From Trema orientale (taxonomy: Eukaryota > Streptophyta > Magnoliopsida > Rosales > Cannabaceae), in NCBI GenBank assembly GCA_002914845.1, contig JXTC01000533.1:42057-106056 (forward strand): a DNA stretch of 64,000 bases. The letters run 5' to 3'. Below the pieces are notes generated by a model, which was not told the DNA's origin, searched no databases, and saw only the letters and a list, made by a program, of their open reading frames with translations. A program made the translations under genes and the position numbers. Shown here piece by piece: positions 1 through 10,200 of the stretch (positions are counted from its first letter, which is position 1; every line of letters starts with the position of its first letter).

Positions 1-1450
1 AAATAAGGTCAATTTGAAAAGAGCTAGATGTCTACTACAACATACTAAAATTTCAGCTCATTTGGATAACGTTAAGGGTACGAAATATGCAAAATACAGA
101 AACTGCTTAGTGAAAAACTAAAAATTCCAGATTTCGATTTTTTTGCAAAAACTCCAAATCAAATTATCCAAACCGACCACAAACTGCATTTTACAAGATT
201 TTCAACAAGATAAGGACTAAGTGAACCTTAAAACACCAACTCACAACAGTTATTACGAGCTTATACGAAAATTAAACAAAACTTCCATAAACTTTCAAAA
301 CTTTTTACCTCAATCAATTGACATGCAATGCTCTAGAAAATCCCAAATCTGATATCTAAGGAATGATAAGTAATAATGAAGATCAAACTTACCAAAACTT
401 CAATGCTTTGAGACTCTTCACTTAACTAGAGCTGAACTTGGAAGACATAACAGAAACTCTCATAGTCTTGTGCTGGTGACAAAAGAAAATGGGAAGGACA
501 ACAACAGAGAGAGAATGAAGAGTGAAGAGGGGAGTTCTGAGAGAAAGAGGGAGATAGGAGTTTGGTTTGATACGTATCAGATTACAAATCAACATCAATT
601 CTCTTACTCACCAAAAAGGTGTCACCAACACATTCACCTGTAGGACAACTGTCCCCAACGTGTTCTAAACTGAGCTAAACTAACTTCAGTTTTGCAAAAC
701 AGTCCCTGCTTTGAAAAATAGTTTTTTTAGTTATATCCTTGTAATCTTTGTAACTTTTCCATACTTCAAATATTCTCAACAAAAACACCCCCAACACCCC
801 AGAGCCCAAAATAGCTAATAAAATAAAATTCAATTGCCAACACTAAGCTCCAATTAAATCTATGTAACAATAAATTCACGGAATTAACCTCGTGAATTAG
901 GTGCGTAAGATTTAACAATATAATACAATCTTTATTGTATTTCTCACTTCACAATAATACACACAAAAGAAATACAATAATGTTGCTCACAAAAATTAGG
1001 GGATTACACAAAGTCTTGCAATACGATTCAAGAGAAATGTCTAATTTCTCTTATTAATTGTGAACAATCTTATTTGATTTAATTAGAAAAAATATATCTT
1101 AACTTTAATAAACAATTTTATTAAAATATTTCTCTAATAAATAAATCATAGAATCTTTATGACATTTATTATTGTACTAATAATCAAAACATTATCACAA
1201 ATACTATGCATGAATTATTACTTTATTAAATATCCAAAATATTCAATAAATATCCATAAATAATAAATACTTTTTGGGTATAATCCTAACAATTAGTCAT
1301 TTAATAAGTCTGGACTGTGTTTTGGTTGATTATGAGTTTAAAAAAATAATATTAAGTTACCCTATGTCATAGTTTATTATAATTAAATATAACTAATACA
1401 TATATATTTTAATATTTGACTTTATAACATATCATATACAATTAAATACT
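1..1450. other. AT-rich intergenic sequence, no gene seen
   Basis: No open reading frame of note and no recognisable domain on either strand. A purine-rich block lies near 480-560 and a short AT-rich plain from 1070 to 1450. It could be decayed repeat sequence bordering the Helitron-like segment that follows, but nothing here proves that. Confidence 0.5.
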
Positions 1451-1469
1451 TTTTTGTAAAATACAGCAT

Positions 1470-3960
1470 GAAGCTATCCACGAAATGATTAAAGTACGAG
1501 ATGTTGATCATATTTCACAACAAATAATAGAAGGAGAAATTTACCAAATGAGCAATTTCAATATAGCTCCAAACAAACCAAGATACAAAATCGTTCCACG
1601 TACTGTGATGCTGCAATTTGCTAGAACAATATCTTTTACTCTAATAACAGTCTTAACGATAAATATTCTGATGCATAAATTTTATTTCATAAACTTCAAT
1701 CAATTACCATCAAGAACAGATATTCATGATATTTTATAAGATATTATTACTTATAATATTATTACTTATAATATTTATTAATCATTAATTAAATTTTCTA
1801 ACATCAGTTTGTTTACTTTTACACCAGATATTATAGGAATGTTGATATAAATACAAGACTTAGAAGAAACGGATGTCAAAGAAAAAATGATACCGCTGCG
1901 AACATTAATGATTCAAAACATCAAGTAATTAACTCATTTATGATTAGAATTCATATCTTTAAAAAATATTTTATTCTTTATTTTGGTCATAGTTTAACAT
2001 TATCTTATTTTAATTGTAGGAGCGAAAAATGACAAATTACTCTATGGGGAGAAACAGCAAAAAGTTTTATTACAAATATTGTAAAAACTATAGACGAACT
2101 AATCATAACTATTTTTATATTTATGACAATAAAACAATATCTTGGTATTTAATAATTATATTTTATATTTATCTATAAAAACACTTAGAAATTTTAATTA
2201 TGTACTGACTAACATAAATTTTTACATTAAACAAGAAATATATATGCTGCAAGTACAAGTGCAACAACATACTATATGAATATAGACATACCAGAAACTA
2301 ATGCATTAAAAATAAGGTAATAATTACTTTTTATACTTTCTGAAATTATAAAACAAAAAAGAATATCCTACTTATTAATCTTTATGAATATTAATTTTTT
2401 TCCCTTTTTGTGAATCTATTATTTAGATTTTAGCACACAATTAAGCATATCAAATTTCTCCCAGCTCCTGTTTTATGAGAAACATAACTGCCCGAACAAC
2501 AAAAATTACTGAACAGGAAAATGATTGTAAAACTAAATGAGCTGGATCACTTAACACAATAAGTTAGTAAAAATATAAGAATATTAATAAAAATATTATT
2601 ATGTACTATGACTTAAACTGTCAAAAAAAAATTTTACCTTCAGGGCAATTGTTAAAGTTTGACAATAAGTTCGGTGTTTATAGGTGATGGTAAATTATGA
2701 GTAATGAAAAATAGAAACAACAAATACTGAACTCAGAACATAAAGCTATAGCTTTTGAAAGCGAAAAAATATGAATACCACAAAACTCAAATATTACTCG
2801 TTGAAGCTCTGAAATCGAGACAAAAATAATGAAAATGGTTAAAAACTGACCATCTGAAGTTCTGTGCTTGTAGATAATAGAAACTTATGAGTAATAAAAA
2901 AAAAGAAACAACAAATTCTTAACTCGGAGTATAATGTTATAGCCTTTGAAAGCAAAAAAAGATGAATACCCAAAAACTCAAATATTACTCGTTGAAGTTC
3001 TGAAATCGAGACCAAAAACAACAAAAATGGTTAAATTTACAGTAAAAACAACAATATTTAAGTTCAAAACCCGTCAAAGTTGGTACTATAATTCCTTTTA
3101 TCAATGTTCCAGACAAGTTCGTGAAATAGGAAGTAGATGGTAATGAGACACACCTGGTCACCTCGCATCAGCTCCAATTCCATTGTACAAAAGATAATCT
3201 AATAATTCAAATTAGTATTTTCTTAGTTAATTCAAGAAAAAAAATTACAGTTTATATTACTAATCGTTGAGTTAAATATCTCTATTTTTCGTTTTTCTAT
3301 ACTGAATCTTTTCTCGACACTATTATTTCAACAGGTATAAATTAAATACCAAGATTTACAGTCATAACAATATTTGAAAAAGCAGCCTAGGTTCTAATTA
3401 AAAAACTATGTTCAATATTGACAATATAGGAGGGCTACACCGATCCAGCAATATTTCTACCAATAATTGAAGAATAATGCGGATAAACAAAAATATTTCA
3501 AGTTTACAAACAGAAGCAATACCAACCATTCCACTATATCCCAAAATATATAATCCAAACAAAAATTACAGAAAAGTAAAAAACTACTATTAATTTATAC
3601 TTAATTTACAAAAAATTAAAATATGTTATCCATTACTTAACTAATAATACATTTTTTTTGTATTTCAGATCAGAAGCAACATCAACAGAAGTATCAAGGA
3701 AATGAAAATTGATCAGGTAATTAATATATTTATACTTAAAAATAAAAAATTCATACTTTAGCAATAAAAAAAATTATTATTTTTCCTTTTAAAAAAACAT
3801 ATAATTTTATTTTATTTTTTTTCTTATTCTATTTTTTTTTCTAATTACAGTAAAGAAGAACAACAAAAGAAAAGGAAGAAAAATTGTAAAATGAATCATC
3901 GACTTATTCCAGTGTAAAAATATTTTGTAATATTCTAAACAATATTTTATCATATTTTAG
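1470..3960 (+). pseudogene. Replication protein A 70-kDa subunit-like pseudogene
   Basis: RPA70 is the large single-stranded-DNA-binding subunit of replication protein A. Several separated stretches resemble plant and Helitron RPA70 (DUF223/OB-fold) proteins. At 1485-1739 there is a GEIYQMSNF..APNKPRYK stretch typical of the first OB domain. At about 1840-1925 and 2020-2085 there are short exon-like pieces (an LLYGEKQQ segment). At 2245-2315 an INxDIPETNAL-like segment appears. At 3060-3140 a C-terminal zinc-ribbon-like stretch, WYYNS..QCSRQVRE.GSRW, is followed by a stop or frame break. Spacing suggests former introns. Stops, frame breaks and a roughly 190-bp tandem duplication at 2690-3045 show it is dead. 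Probably part of the surrounding Helitron-like element. Confidence 0.55.
2690..3045. repeat. Two-unit tandem duplication, period about 190 bp
   Basis: The block beginning near 2699 (GAGTAATGAAAAATAGAAAC) is repeated beginning near 2889. Both copies contain AAACAACAAAT, GCTATAGC/GTTATAGC, CTCAAATATTACTCGTTGAA and CTGAAATCGAGA in the same order. Direct reading, imperfect copies. Confidence 0.8.
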
Positions 3961-4416
3961 ACAAATATCATATTATTGTAAAAACTTATTACCTATTGTA
4001 AATAATATAATAAATATTTTATGTATAATTATACGTATAATCCGCAGCAAAAGTGCGGGTTACCAAACTCGTGTCACTCTGGAAAAAAAAAAAAAAGAGT
4101 GTGTCAAAGAGAGTTCTTTTTTTTTGGGGGGAGATAAATGATGAATTTTATTAACTCAAGTCTACAAGGGTGGCAACAGAGATAAACAAAAGAATAGAAT
4201 CCATCTATTACATATTATTAAGAAAATTAAAAGCAAAGTTTTCTGATCACGAACTATTCTATTTCCAAGAAAATTCAAAGTAGAGTTTGCTAATCACAGA
4301 CCACTCTACTCCTATTTTAAGGAATATAGTGACATAAGTCGCATTCAACTCTACTCAAAAGTCAAAAGAGACTTAATATCCAACAAAATTAAATTATTTC
4401 CAACCGGAGGTTTGGA

Positions 4417-4794
4417 GGCATTTGGTAAGGTTTGGTAAGAGAGAATTATGAGAAGAAAGAAAGGATACGAGAGAAAAGTGCAAAAGAAAATAAGAAAAAA
4501 AAAGTTATTTAGTAGGAAGGAAAAGAGAAGAGAAAGAAAAATAGAAAGGATGAAAATAGTGCGGCCCACAAAAAATTTTCTCCCCGAAATAGAAGAGAAA
4601 GTTGTTTAGTCAATGAGTGAGATTGAAATTAAGAAAATATCCTTATACACAATGTTAAAGGTATCAATAAATAGGGTAAAATAATTATTTTGGAATTAAA
4701 TAATTTTCTTTCCTTCCTACGAACTAAATAATTATGGAGAAAAGATATTGTTCTTCTTATCCTACACATTTTCCTTCCTGTCTACCAAATTGCC
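4417..4794 (-). mobile_element. GA-rich MITE, copy A
   Basis: The left end GGCATTTGGTA and the right end, read in reverse complement as GGCAATTTGGTAGACAGG, form an inverted terminal repeat. The arms are GA-rich on the left and CT-rich on the right. In reverse orientation it aligns by eye with the element at 37212-37629, sharing the arm AATTTTT..GGGCC and the CTTTTCCTTCCTAC block. No clear target duplication remains here. Confidence 0.55.
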
Positions 4795-5863
4795 GCGTCA
4801 CACTCCATCACTGAAATACTCAACTCCAAACTTCTGGTAAAACAAAGACATTCCCGAATGGCTTACATCTCTGTTATTTCTAGTAAAAAGATCCCGATAA
4901 ACTGTTTGGAGCATCAAGTAATGACACACCATTGTGATCCCAAATAGTTTCTATTAATGCGCACTAAACCCAAGCCAACTTGAACAGAGGCATCCCAATT
5001 TAACTTTAAAGCTGTTTTGGGGTGTGACAATTTTTTGTAATTAGTCACTAACTAAAAATAATAAGTCACAAACAATATGATAATTATACAATATGGGGTC
5101 AATTAAAAAAATATGATGTGTCAAAATTATATCACAATCATACGATGCTATGTGTCATAAAATAATTGAGCCACTTGTTAGGCTAATACTGGACAACATC
5201 AAATTCAATGACATGTGTCAGTGTCAGAATGAAGAATATTCCCACAAAGTGCCATGTGTAAACATGATATTAGAAGACACAATAGTTGATGAAGTGGTAG
5301 ATTTTCGTTGGAAAATTGCCAGAGCTTGATACCTCATCCAAAAATAAGACTCAGCTTATGTCTCCTTCTGACACCTCATTACAGGAGGTGTCATACGCAT
5401 ATAAAGTCAGTAAATGGCTAATGGCCTATATATAATTGTATTCAATGCTTTGTAAAGGGGGAATCAGATGAAAACTTTGGCAACAAGGAGAAAAGGCATT
5501 AAATGCAAGCTTATTTTCTTCTCTTTCTATTGACTCCAATCTCTTTTATTGTTTTATTAAGTCCAACACAAAACAGTAAAGACATCTTCTTCACCATCCG
5601 TGAGTAAATTCCTTCCACCAAAAAACTTATATATATATATATATATATACACCTTTCTAACTCATCAATTGTTGGTGTTATTATTATCTTTCTCTTTTGT
5701 TAATACCAATACATCAACCCACCATCACCATATTTTAATCTTACTTTTCACTCTCTCTCTCATCAAACTTGCACACCTACATGTATATATATATAGATAT
5801 ATTTATACAAATATATATACATATATACTTATATACATATAAGCTATAGCTATATATATATAC

Positions 5864-5909
<46 letters not shown>

Positions 5910-6130
5910 TATATAGGTTTTGGGAATATTGAGCTACTAACCCTACCATTATCTTTTATTGTTCCAAATATTTATAGAGTGCTAACTATATATATTGTGC
6001 TAACATTTAAATTCTGCACTTTAAATACTCGCAGACCCATAATTCTGAGTTGTTTAGCAAGCTGAGTCGTAGCGTATACGACCCTTGTTTGCAACCGTTC
6101 ACGTTAAATTCAGCACTTTTATTTTCTTTT
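4795..6130. other. Intergenic, AT microsatellites, no gene
   Basis: No coding signal. It contains an (AT)n tract near 5629-5650, further AT-rich repeats at 5780-5860 and a long ATT tract. The apparent reading frame at 5600-5842 is only repeat-encoded Tyr/Ile/Thr. Confidence 0.6.
5863..5910. repeat. (ATT)n microsatellite
   Basis: About sixteen near-perfect ATT units in a row. Likely length-polymorphic. Confidence 0.95.
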
Positions 6131-6315
6131 ATCTTTGACAAAATAGCTGGAATCACCTGTGTCAAAGATCTAACTTTCTAATTATTTATTTATTTATTTT
6201 TTAGTATTATTTATTTATATTTCTGACTGAATGGCTGGAATCACCTATGTTAGAAAAACTAATAATCTTTCTGTTTGTTTCTAACCAAATGGCCGGTATC
6301 ATCTGCGTCAGAAAC
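6131..6315. repeat. Three dispersed copies of a 38-40-bp hairpin
   Basis: Copies at 6131-6170, 6220-6256 and 6278-6315. Each has arms of the type TTTCTGAC..GTCAGAAA around a shared core close to AATGGCTGGAATCACCTG. The arms differ between copies but each stays roughly self-complementary. No family name is assigned. Confidence 0.6.
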
Positions 6316-6539
6316 ACTGGCTATCTAACACGTGGTGATGGTCATTAAAACCACCCACACCTGTTTACTTGCATGTTGAGCTGTCAAAATTACTAACAAT
6401 TTTCTGACACGTGGAATTGTATCGTTACAATTTTCCACGTCATTTTCTCTATTTTCTACTACTATCCTACTTATCTTTAATTAAGTATTTTTAAGACTAA
6501 TTAATTCCTCTCTAATTAAATCACAAAAAGCACCTGCCG

Positions 6540-7765
6540 GAACAAAAGCATTCTGATCTGAAGGCTCCAACTACAACTCTGGGATCTACTTTGTGACGTG
6601 GACTGAATATGCTTGGATGAGGAATTCTAATATTCAATTGTATAGTTGAAAGCAGATTCACTAACTACCAATGAAGGACAAGATCCAGAGCCACTCGGTT
6701 ACGTTCCGACCAAATGGTCTACAGAACCGCACAAATTTTCTTGAAGAGATTATAGCTAAATTCCTAGAATATGGCCAAAATCAATATAGAGATATCCAAA
6801 GTTAATTGTTGTTTGACCAACTCTTATAACCCTAAATAGTTTCAAATCTTCCTGGAAGTCAAAACAATGGAAGAGAGCATGAAAAGAATTTTCCACCACA
6901 CGTGAGCAACGACAACACCAAGGACTAAGTCTAACCTGAAGCCTAATGAGATTAGTACAAGTTGGAATCGCCTCATGGAATACCCTCTAGATGAATAGAT
7001 GAACTTCTAGTGGAATATTCATTTTCCAAATAGAATTCCACCATTTCGAATTGTACAAAGAACATGAACCATATGCAGAGAGCTTTTCTTGTAATAAAAC
7101 TCCATACCCACTCTTCACCGTGTAATTTCCTCACAGGTTATAATGCCAAATCAGAGAATCTTCATGATCTTGAATACTCAAGGGAATAGACCTCACAACT
7201 TCTCGATCAATAGGAAGGATTACATGGTCAATAGCAGTATCAGCCCAAACACCTGATCCTAATATCGTATCTTTAACCCTAGCCCAAGGGTCAATAAAAT
7301 GGGAAACAGACCTAAATATTACAGGACGAGAAATTCATGGGCTGTCTAATAAGCTAATGTTATGGCCATCACCAACACACCATCTTATACCATATTGAAT
7401 TAACTCTCGACCCCATAGAATGCTTTTCCAAATATAAGATGAGCTCGCTTTATATTTAGCCTTTAAAAAGCTGACATCGTGAAAATATTTTCCACGAAGG
7501 ATTTGGACTACAAGAGAGGAGGGATTCTGAATGATCCTCCAAGCTTTTTCACCACAAAAGCTTGGTTTGAACCTTGTAAATCCGAAAACCCAAACCACCT
7601 ATTCTTTTTGAATGATAAATGTAGTCCCAATTCACTCAAAAGACCTTACGCTCCCCTTCTGACGCCCCCACCAAAACTGTAGCATAATGGACCAAGGATC
7701 ATTACATAGCTAGGGAGTTTGGTAATCTGAAAATACTCATAAGACAGCTTGGCACCGCATGTAAC
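6540..7765 (-). mobile_element. LINE (L1-type) fragment, 3' part of the polyprotein
   Basis: On the minus strand the reading at 7598-7335 matches the region after the reverse transcriptase of plant LINEs: GEKAWRIIQNPSSLV, LRGKYF, FLKAKYKASSSYIWKSILWGRELI, RWCVGDG. Further left, after frame breaks, come zf-RVT-like stretches (HEAIPTCTNL and HALFHCFDF near 6990-6850). Just upstream, at 7740-7680, LMSIFRLPNSL and FWWG lie in shifted frames. The LINE continues on the far side of the hAT-like element, at 9951-10015. It has many stops and shifts and is inactive. The left (3') boundary is approximate, with no clear poly-A. Confidence 0.8.
7758..7765. repeat. 8-bp target-site duplication, left copy
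   Basis: CATGTAAC here matches TATGTAAC at 9943-9950 with one difference. The two copies flank the hAT-like element exactly at its 11-bp inverted repeats. Confidence 0.75.
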
Positions 7766-7855
7766 CAAGGACAAAAATATCGGTGTTGATGGAAATATCA
7801 GTATGGAAATATTAGTACTCCAAAATTAAGAAAATATCGGAGAAAATATCAATAT

Positions 7856-8742
7856 TATTGGGATATTTGCTCTAAAAAATAAATTAGAACTTAGTTGGAT
7901 AAATACCATAATATGAGTTATTATGTATTTATCATACAATTGGAACTTAGTTATTTAGATCCATCAACAAAGTTCATTAATTGATTAGTGGTATTCGTGA
8001 AATTAGTTTCATAAAATTATATAAAATAATGATTTTACTTTTGAAATTAGTATTTTTATAAATAAGTTAAATAGATTGGATATATGTATAAAAATACACT
8101 GAAATCCCAAATTGGAGAGCAGAGCCAATTCTAAGTGGACTAGGGTTAGCAGTTTTAGACCTCACATATGAGGAATATGAGACAAAAAAGCTGCACTACC
8201 CTGGTACTAGTCGAAAACGCCACAGAGAGAGAGAGAGGAAAAGGAAAAGAATTTCGGCCAAACCTAGTGAACTAAAATCATTGTGCAATTCGGCCATATT
8301 CATCCCGATGAGAAGAAAATCCCTTTTAATTTTTTTTAATGTCTTATATCTCATCTCTAATAACTGTGGCTAGAAAATTAAGAAGATATTTTTGATTGTT
8401 TTCCAATGAATGATTCAACTTAGAGCCCACTCGCCTCATATTCGAAGAGCTAGAGAATAGACAAGAAAATCTAGGGGTAGAGATTTGATCACCATTAACG
8501 AGGAGATTAAGGCAGAGCGTGCATTAAGAGGTAAACGCAAAAATACCTTCTCTAAGATTTATGCATCTTGATTTGATTTATGTTATATATGATCCTGTGT
8601 TTGATATATGTATGTTCTACGGTTGTGAAAATTGTGTTTTCATGTAAAAATTTTGAAACCTATATCTGTTAATTTTTCTGCCATGTTAATAAAGTGTTCA
8701 TGCATATATAATTTTTCCTAAGTGTTAGCTTAATTTCTGGCA
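7856..8742 (+). mobile_element. Solo Copia LTR inside the hAT-like element
   Basis: It starts TATTGGGATATTTGCTC, a decayed TGTTGGGATATTTACCC, and ends CTAAGTGTTAGCTTAATTTC followed by TGGCA. The same start and end define the larger inverted LTRs at 47226-50523 and 51797-53594, and the GATTTGATCACCATTAAC and GATTTATGTTATATATGATC blocks are shared. It is flanked by AATAT (7851-7855) and GATAT (8743-8747), a probable 5-bp target duplication with one change. At 887 bp it is about half the length of its relatives. Confidence 0.7.
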
Positions 8743-8893
8743 GATATCGGTAGAAATTTAAGGAAAAAAAATGGAAATTAATGAAAATTTTATTTAAAAC
8801 AAATATTAAAAGAATGTTTATTATAATTAAAAATCATAAAAAGTTACCACATTTATGATAAATACAAGAATGTATAAATTGAGTAGAAAAATA

Positions 8894-8960
8894 AGATTAA
8901 GATGAAAGAAATAGATATAATTAGTAGATTAAGATGAAAGAAATAGATATAATTAGTAGA
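8894..8960. repeat. Two-unit tandem repeat, period 32 bp
   Basis: AGATTAAGATGAAAGAAATA and the following TATAATTAGT occur twice, head to tail, identical by eye, inside the hAT-like element. Identity suggests a recent slippage event. Confidence 0.9.
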
Positions 8961-9770
8961 GTTAGAACCATTAAAACCAGATCATATATTTAATAAATAT
9001 AGGGAAATTAGGTGAAATATACCATTATAACAGTAAGTTTTAGAAAATACATCACTCTCAATAGTTTTTAGATGAAATACACTCATTTTGAAAAAAGGAA
9101 TATAAAAATACTTATATACCCTTAAGTCGGGGCGCAAGACAGGAGTATTGAGAGTTAGAAAATGTGTCTAGAAACTTGGCAGGAAAAAAAGAGGCATATT
9201 TGAGTGTTTAGCACCAGACAGGACTAGACATGATGTCGACCTACACTAGACAAAATGTCTACCAACTCGACCTTCCTTGTTTAACCGGAATGTGGATGAG
9301 ATAAGTGATAAGGACATTTTTGTATTTAAAATAATTTAAAACTTAAAAATGTGGACTCATAAAAAAATTATTAAGATGTGTATTTCCTAAAATACATTAT
9401 GCCAAACGTATATCTTGCTAAGAACCCCTATAAATATATATCATGCTTAAAATAATATTAATAGTTGGAAAATATACGTTGTAATATATTTATATATTGT
9501 ATATTAAATGTCTAAAAAGTTTTAAAATTATTATACTTGCAAAATTTCTTAAAAATTTTTAACCATTTTTTTTTCTTCGGTTCCAAAATTTCCCTAAATT
9601 TCTTTGAAATTTCTTTAAAGTTTCAAAAAGATTACACTACAATTTTAAAAAAATTATACTACAAATTCCCGATATTAATATTTTTATCCATATTTTTTGA
9701 TATTTTTATGAAATTTTTTATGCCTAAAATATATTTCAGAGGCACGTCCAAAATTTTGCCCGAAAGTTAA

Positions 9771-9905
9771 GGGCGCGTTTGGTACAAGATTCGAATCCTA
9801 TTCTTCAAATCTAGAAACATCTTTTACATAGAAAGTTGGAAAGATAATGTAAAAATTGTTTCTGAATTTGAAGAATAAGATTCGAATCTTATACCAAACG
9901 CACCC
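9771..9905. mobile_element. Tourist-like MITE, family 1, copy 1
   Basis: Starts GGGCGCGTTTGGTA and ends TACCAAACGCACCC; the inner arms GATTCGAATC and TATTCTTCAAAT also pair, so the whole element folds on itself. TAA precedes it and CAA follows, compatible with a decayed TAA duplication. Same family as 14855-15013 and 16694-16855. PIF/Harbinger (Tourist) assignment rests on termini and the 3-bp TTA/TAA duplication of copy 2. Confidence 0.75.
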
Positions 9906-9950
9906 CAAATTTCTGTGGATATCGGCGAAACTTTTGTCCTTGTATGTAAC

Positions 9951-10015
9951 ACACCTCTAATTGGAACTTCTCTCCCTCCAATCGAGAATAAGCCTCGTTT
10001 TCTTACTTGGACACG
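9951..10015 (-). mobile_element. LINE fragment, continuation right of the hAT-like element
   Basis: Read on the minus strand it encodes a GGREVPIRGV-like segment, which in plant LINE reverse transcriptases directly precedes the LMSIFRLP segment found on the other side of the insertion. Only this short piece remains before the SF1 promoter region; the rest of the 5' portion of the LINE is absent. Confidence 0.65.
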
Positions 10016-10200
10016 TTTCCAAACCGACCTGAAGGATATTTTCGTAATTTGATCAGCTACAGTTAGAGTGTGCGTGTAAGGTTAATAAATACAGGAAAAT
10101 ACATACTACATAGGCTTTTAATTCCTGATTTTCCAGAGAAATCGTTCTGGGCTAGGGTTAGCTTTGTAGGATTCTCTGTGAAATTGTGACACCCAAATCC
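10016..10200 (+). promoter_or_regulatory. Presumed promoter and 5' UTR of the SF1 gene
   Basis: About 185 bases between the LINE remnant and the ATG. No confident TATA box is seen. A plant-like GGGCTAGGGTTAGC stretch (10149-10162) resembles the telo-box/AGGGTT-type sequence common upstream of housekeeping genes. The transcription start is not determinable by reading. Confidence 0.35.

Larger units (their letters stand above)
1450..4072 (+). mobile_element. Helitron-like remnant, 3' portion
   Basis: This segment carries an RPA70-like pseudogene and ends in a structure resembling a Helitron 3' terminus. A GC-rich stem, CCGCA-loop-TGCGG at 4042-4058, lies in very AT-rich DNA and is followed about ten bases later by CTCG (4068-4071) and a T, one change from the canonical CTAG|T end. 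Plant Helitrons often encode RPA-like proteins. No RepHel gene and no 5' TC terminus are visible, so the left boundary is only where the RPA similarity starts. The alternative is a stand-alone decayed host RPA gene. Confidence 0.5.
7766..9942. mobile_element. hAT-like non-autonomous DNA transposon
   Basis: It begins CAAGGACAAAA and ends TTTTGTCCTTG, a perfect 11-bp inverted repeat, flanked by the 8-bp direct repeats CATGTAAC/TATGTAAC expected of hAT elements. Subterminal sequence is rich in ATATCGG/CCGATAT-like motifs at both ends. No transposase reading is visible. It sits inside a minus-strand LINE; deleting the element plus one target copy brings the LINE reverse-transcriptase reading back into register (REVPIRGV before, HAVPSCLMSIF across and after). 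It is itself interrupted by a solo LTR (7856-8742) and a MITE (9771-9905). Confidence 0.75.

Noticed and set aside
5600..5842. Small hydrophobic frame with Tyr-Ile repeats
   Set aside because: Encoded by (AT)n microsatellites.
10186..10200. Upstream GTG-initiated extension of the SF1 frame
   Set aside because: Plant nuclear genes start at ATG; ATG 10201 is the first Met of the frame and gives a family-like N terminus.
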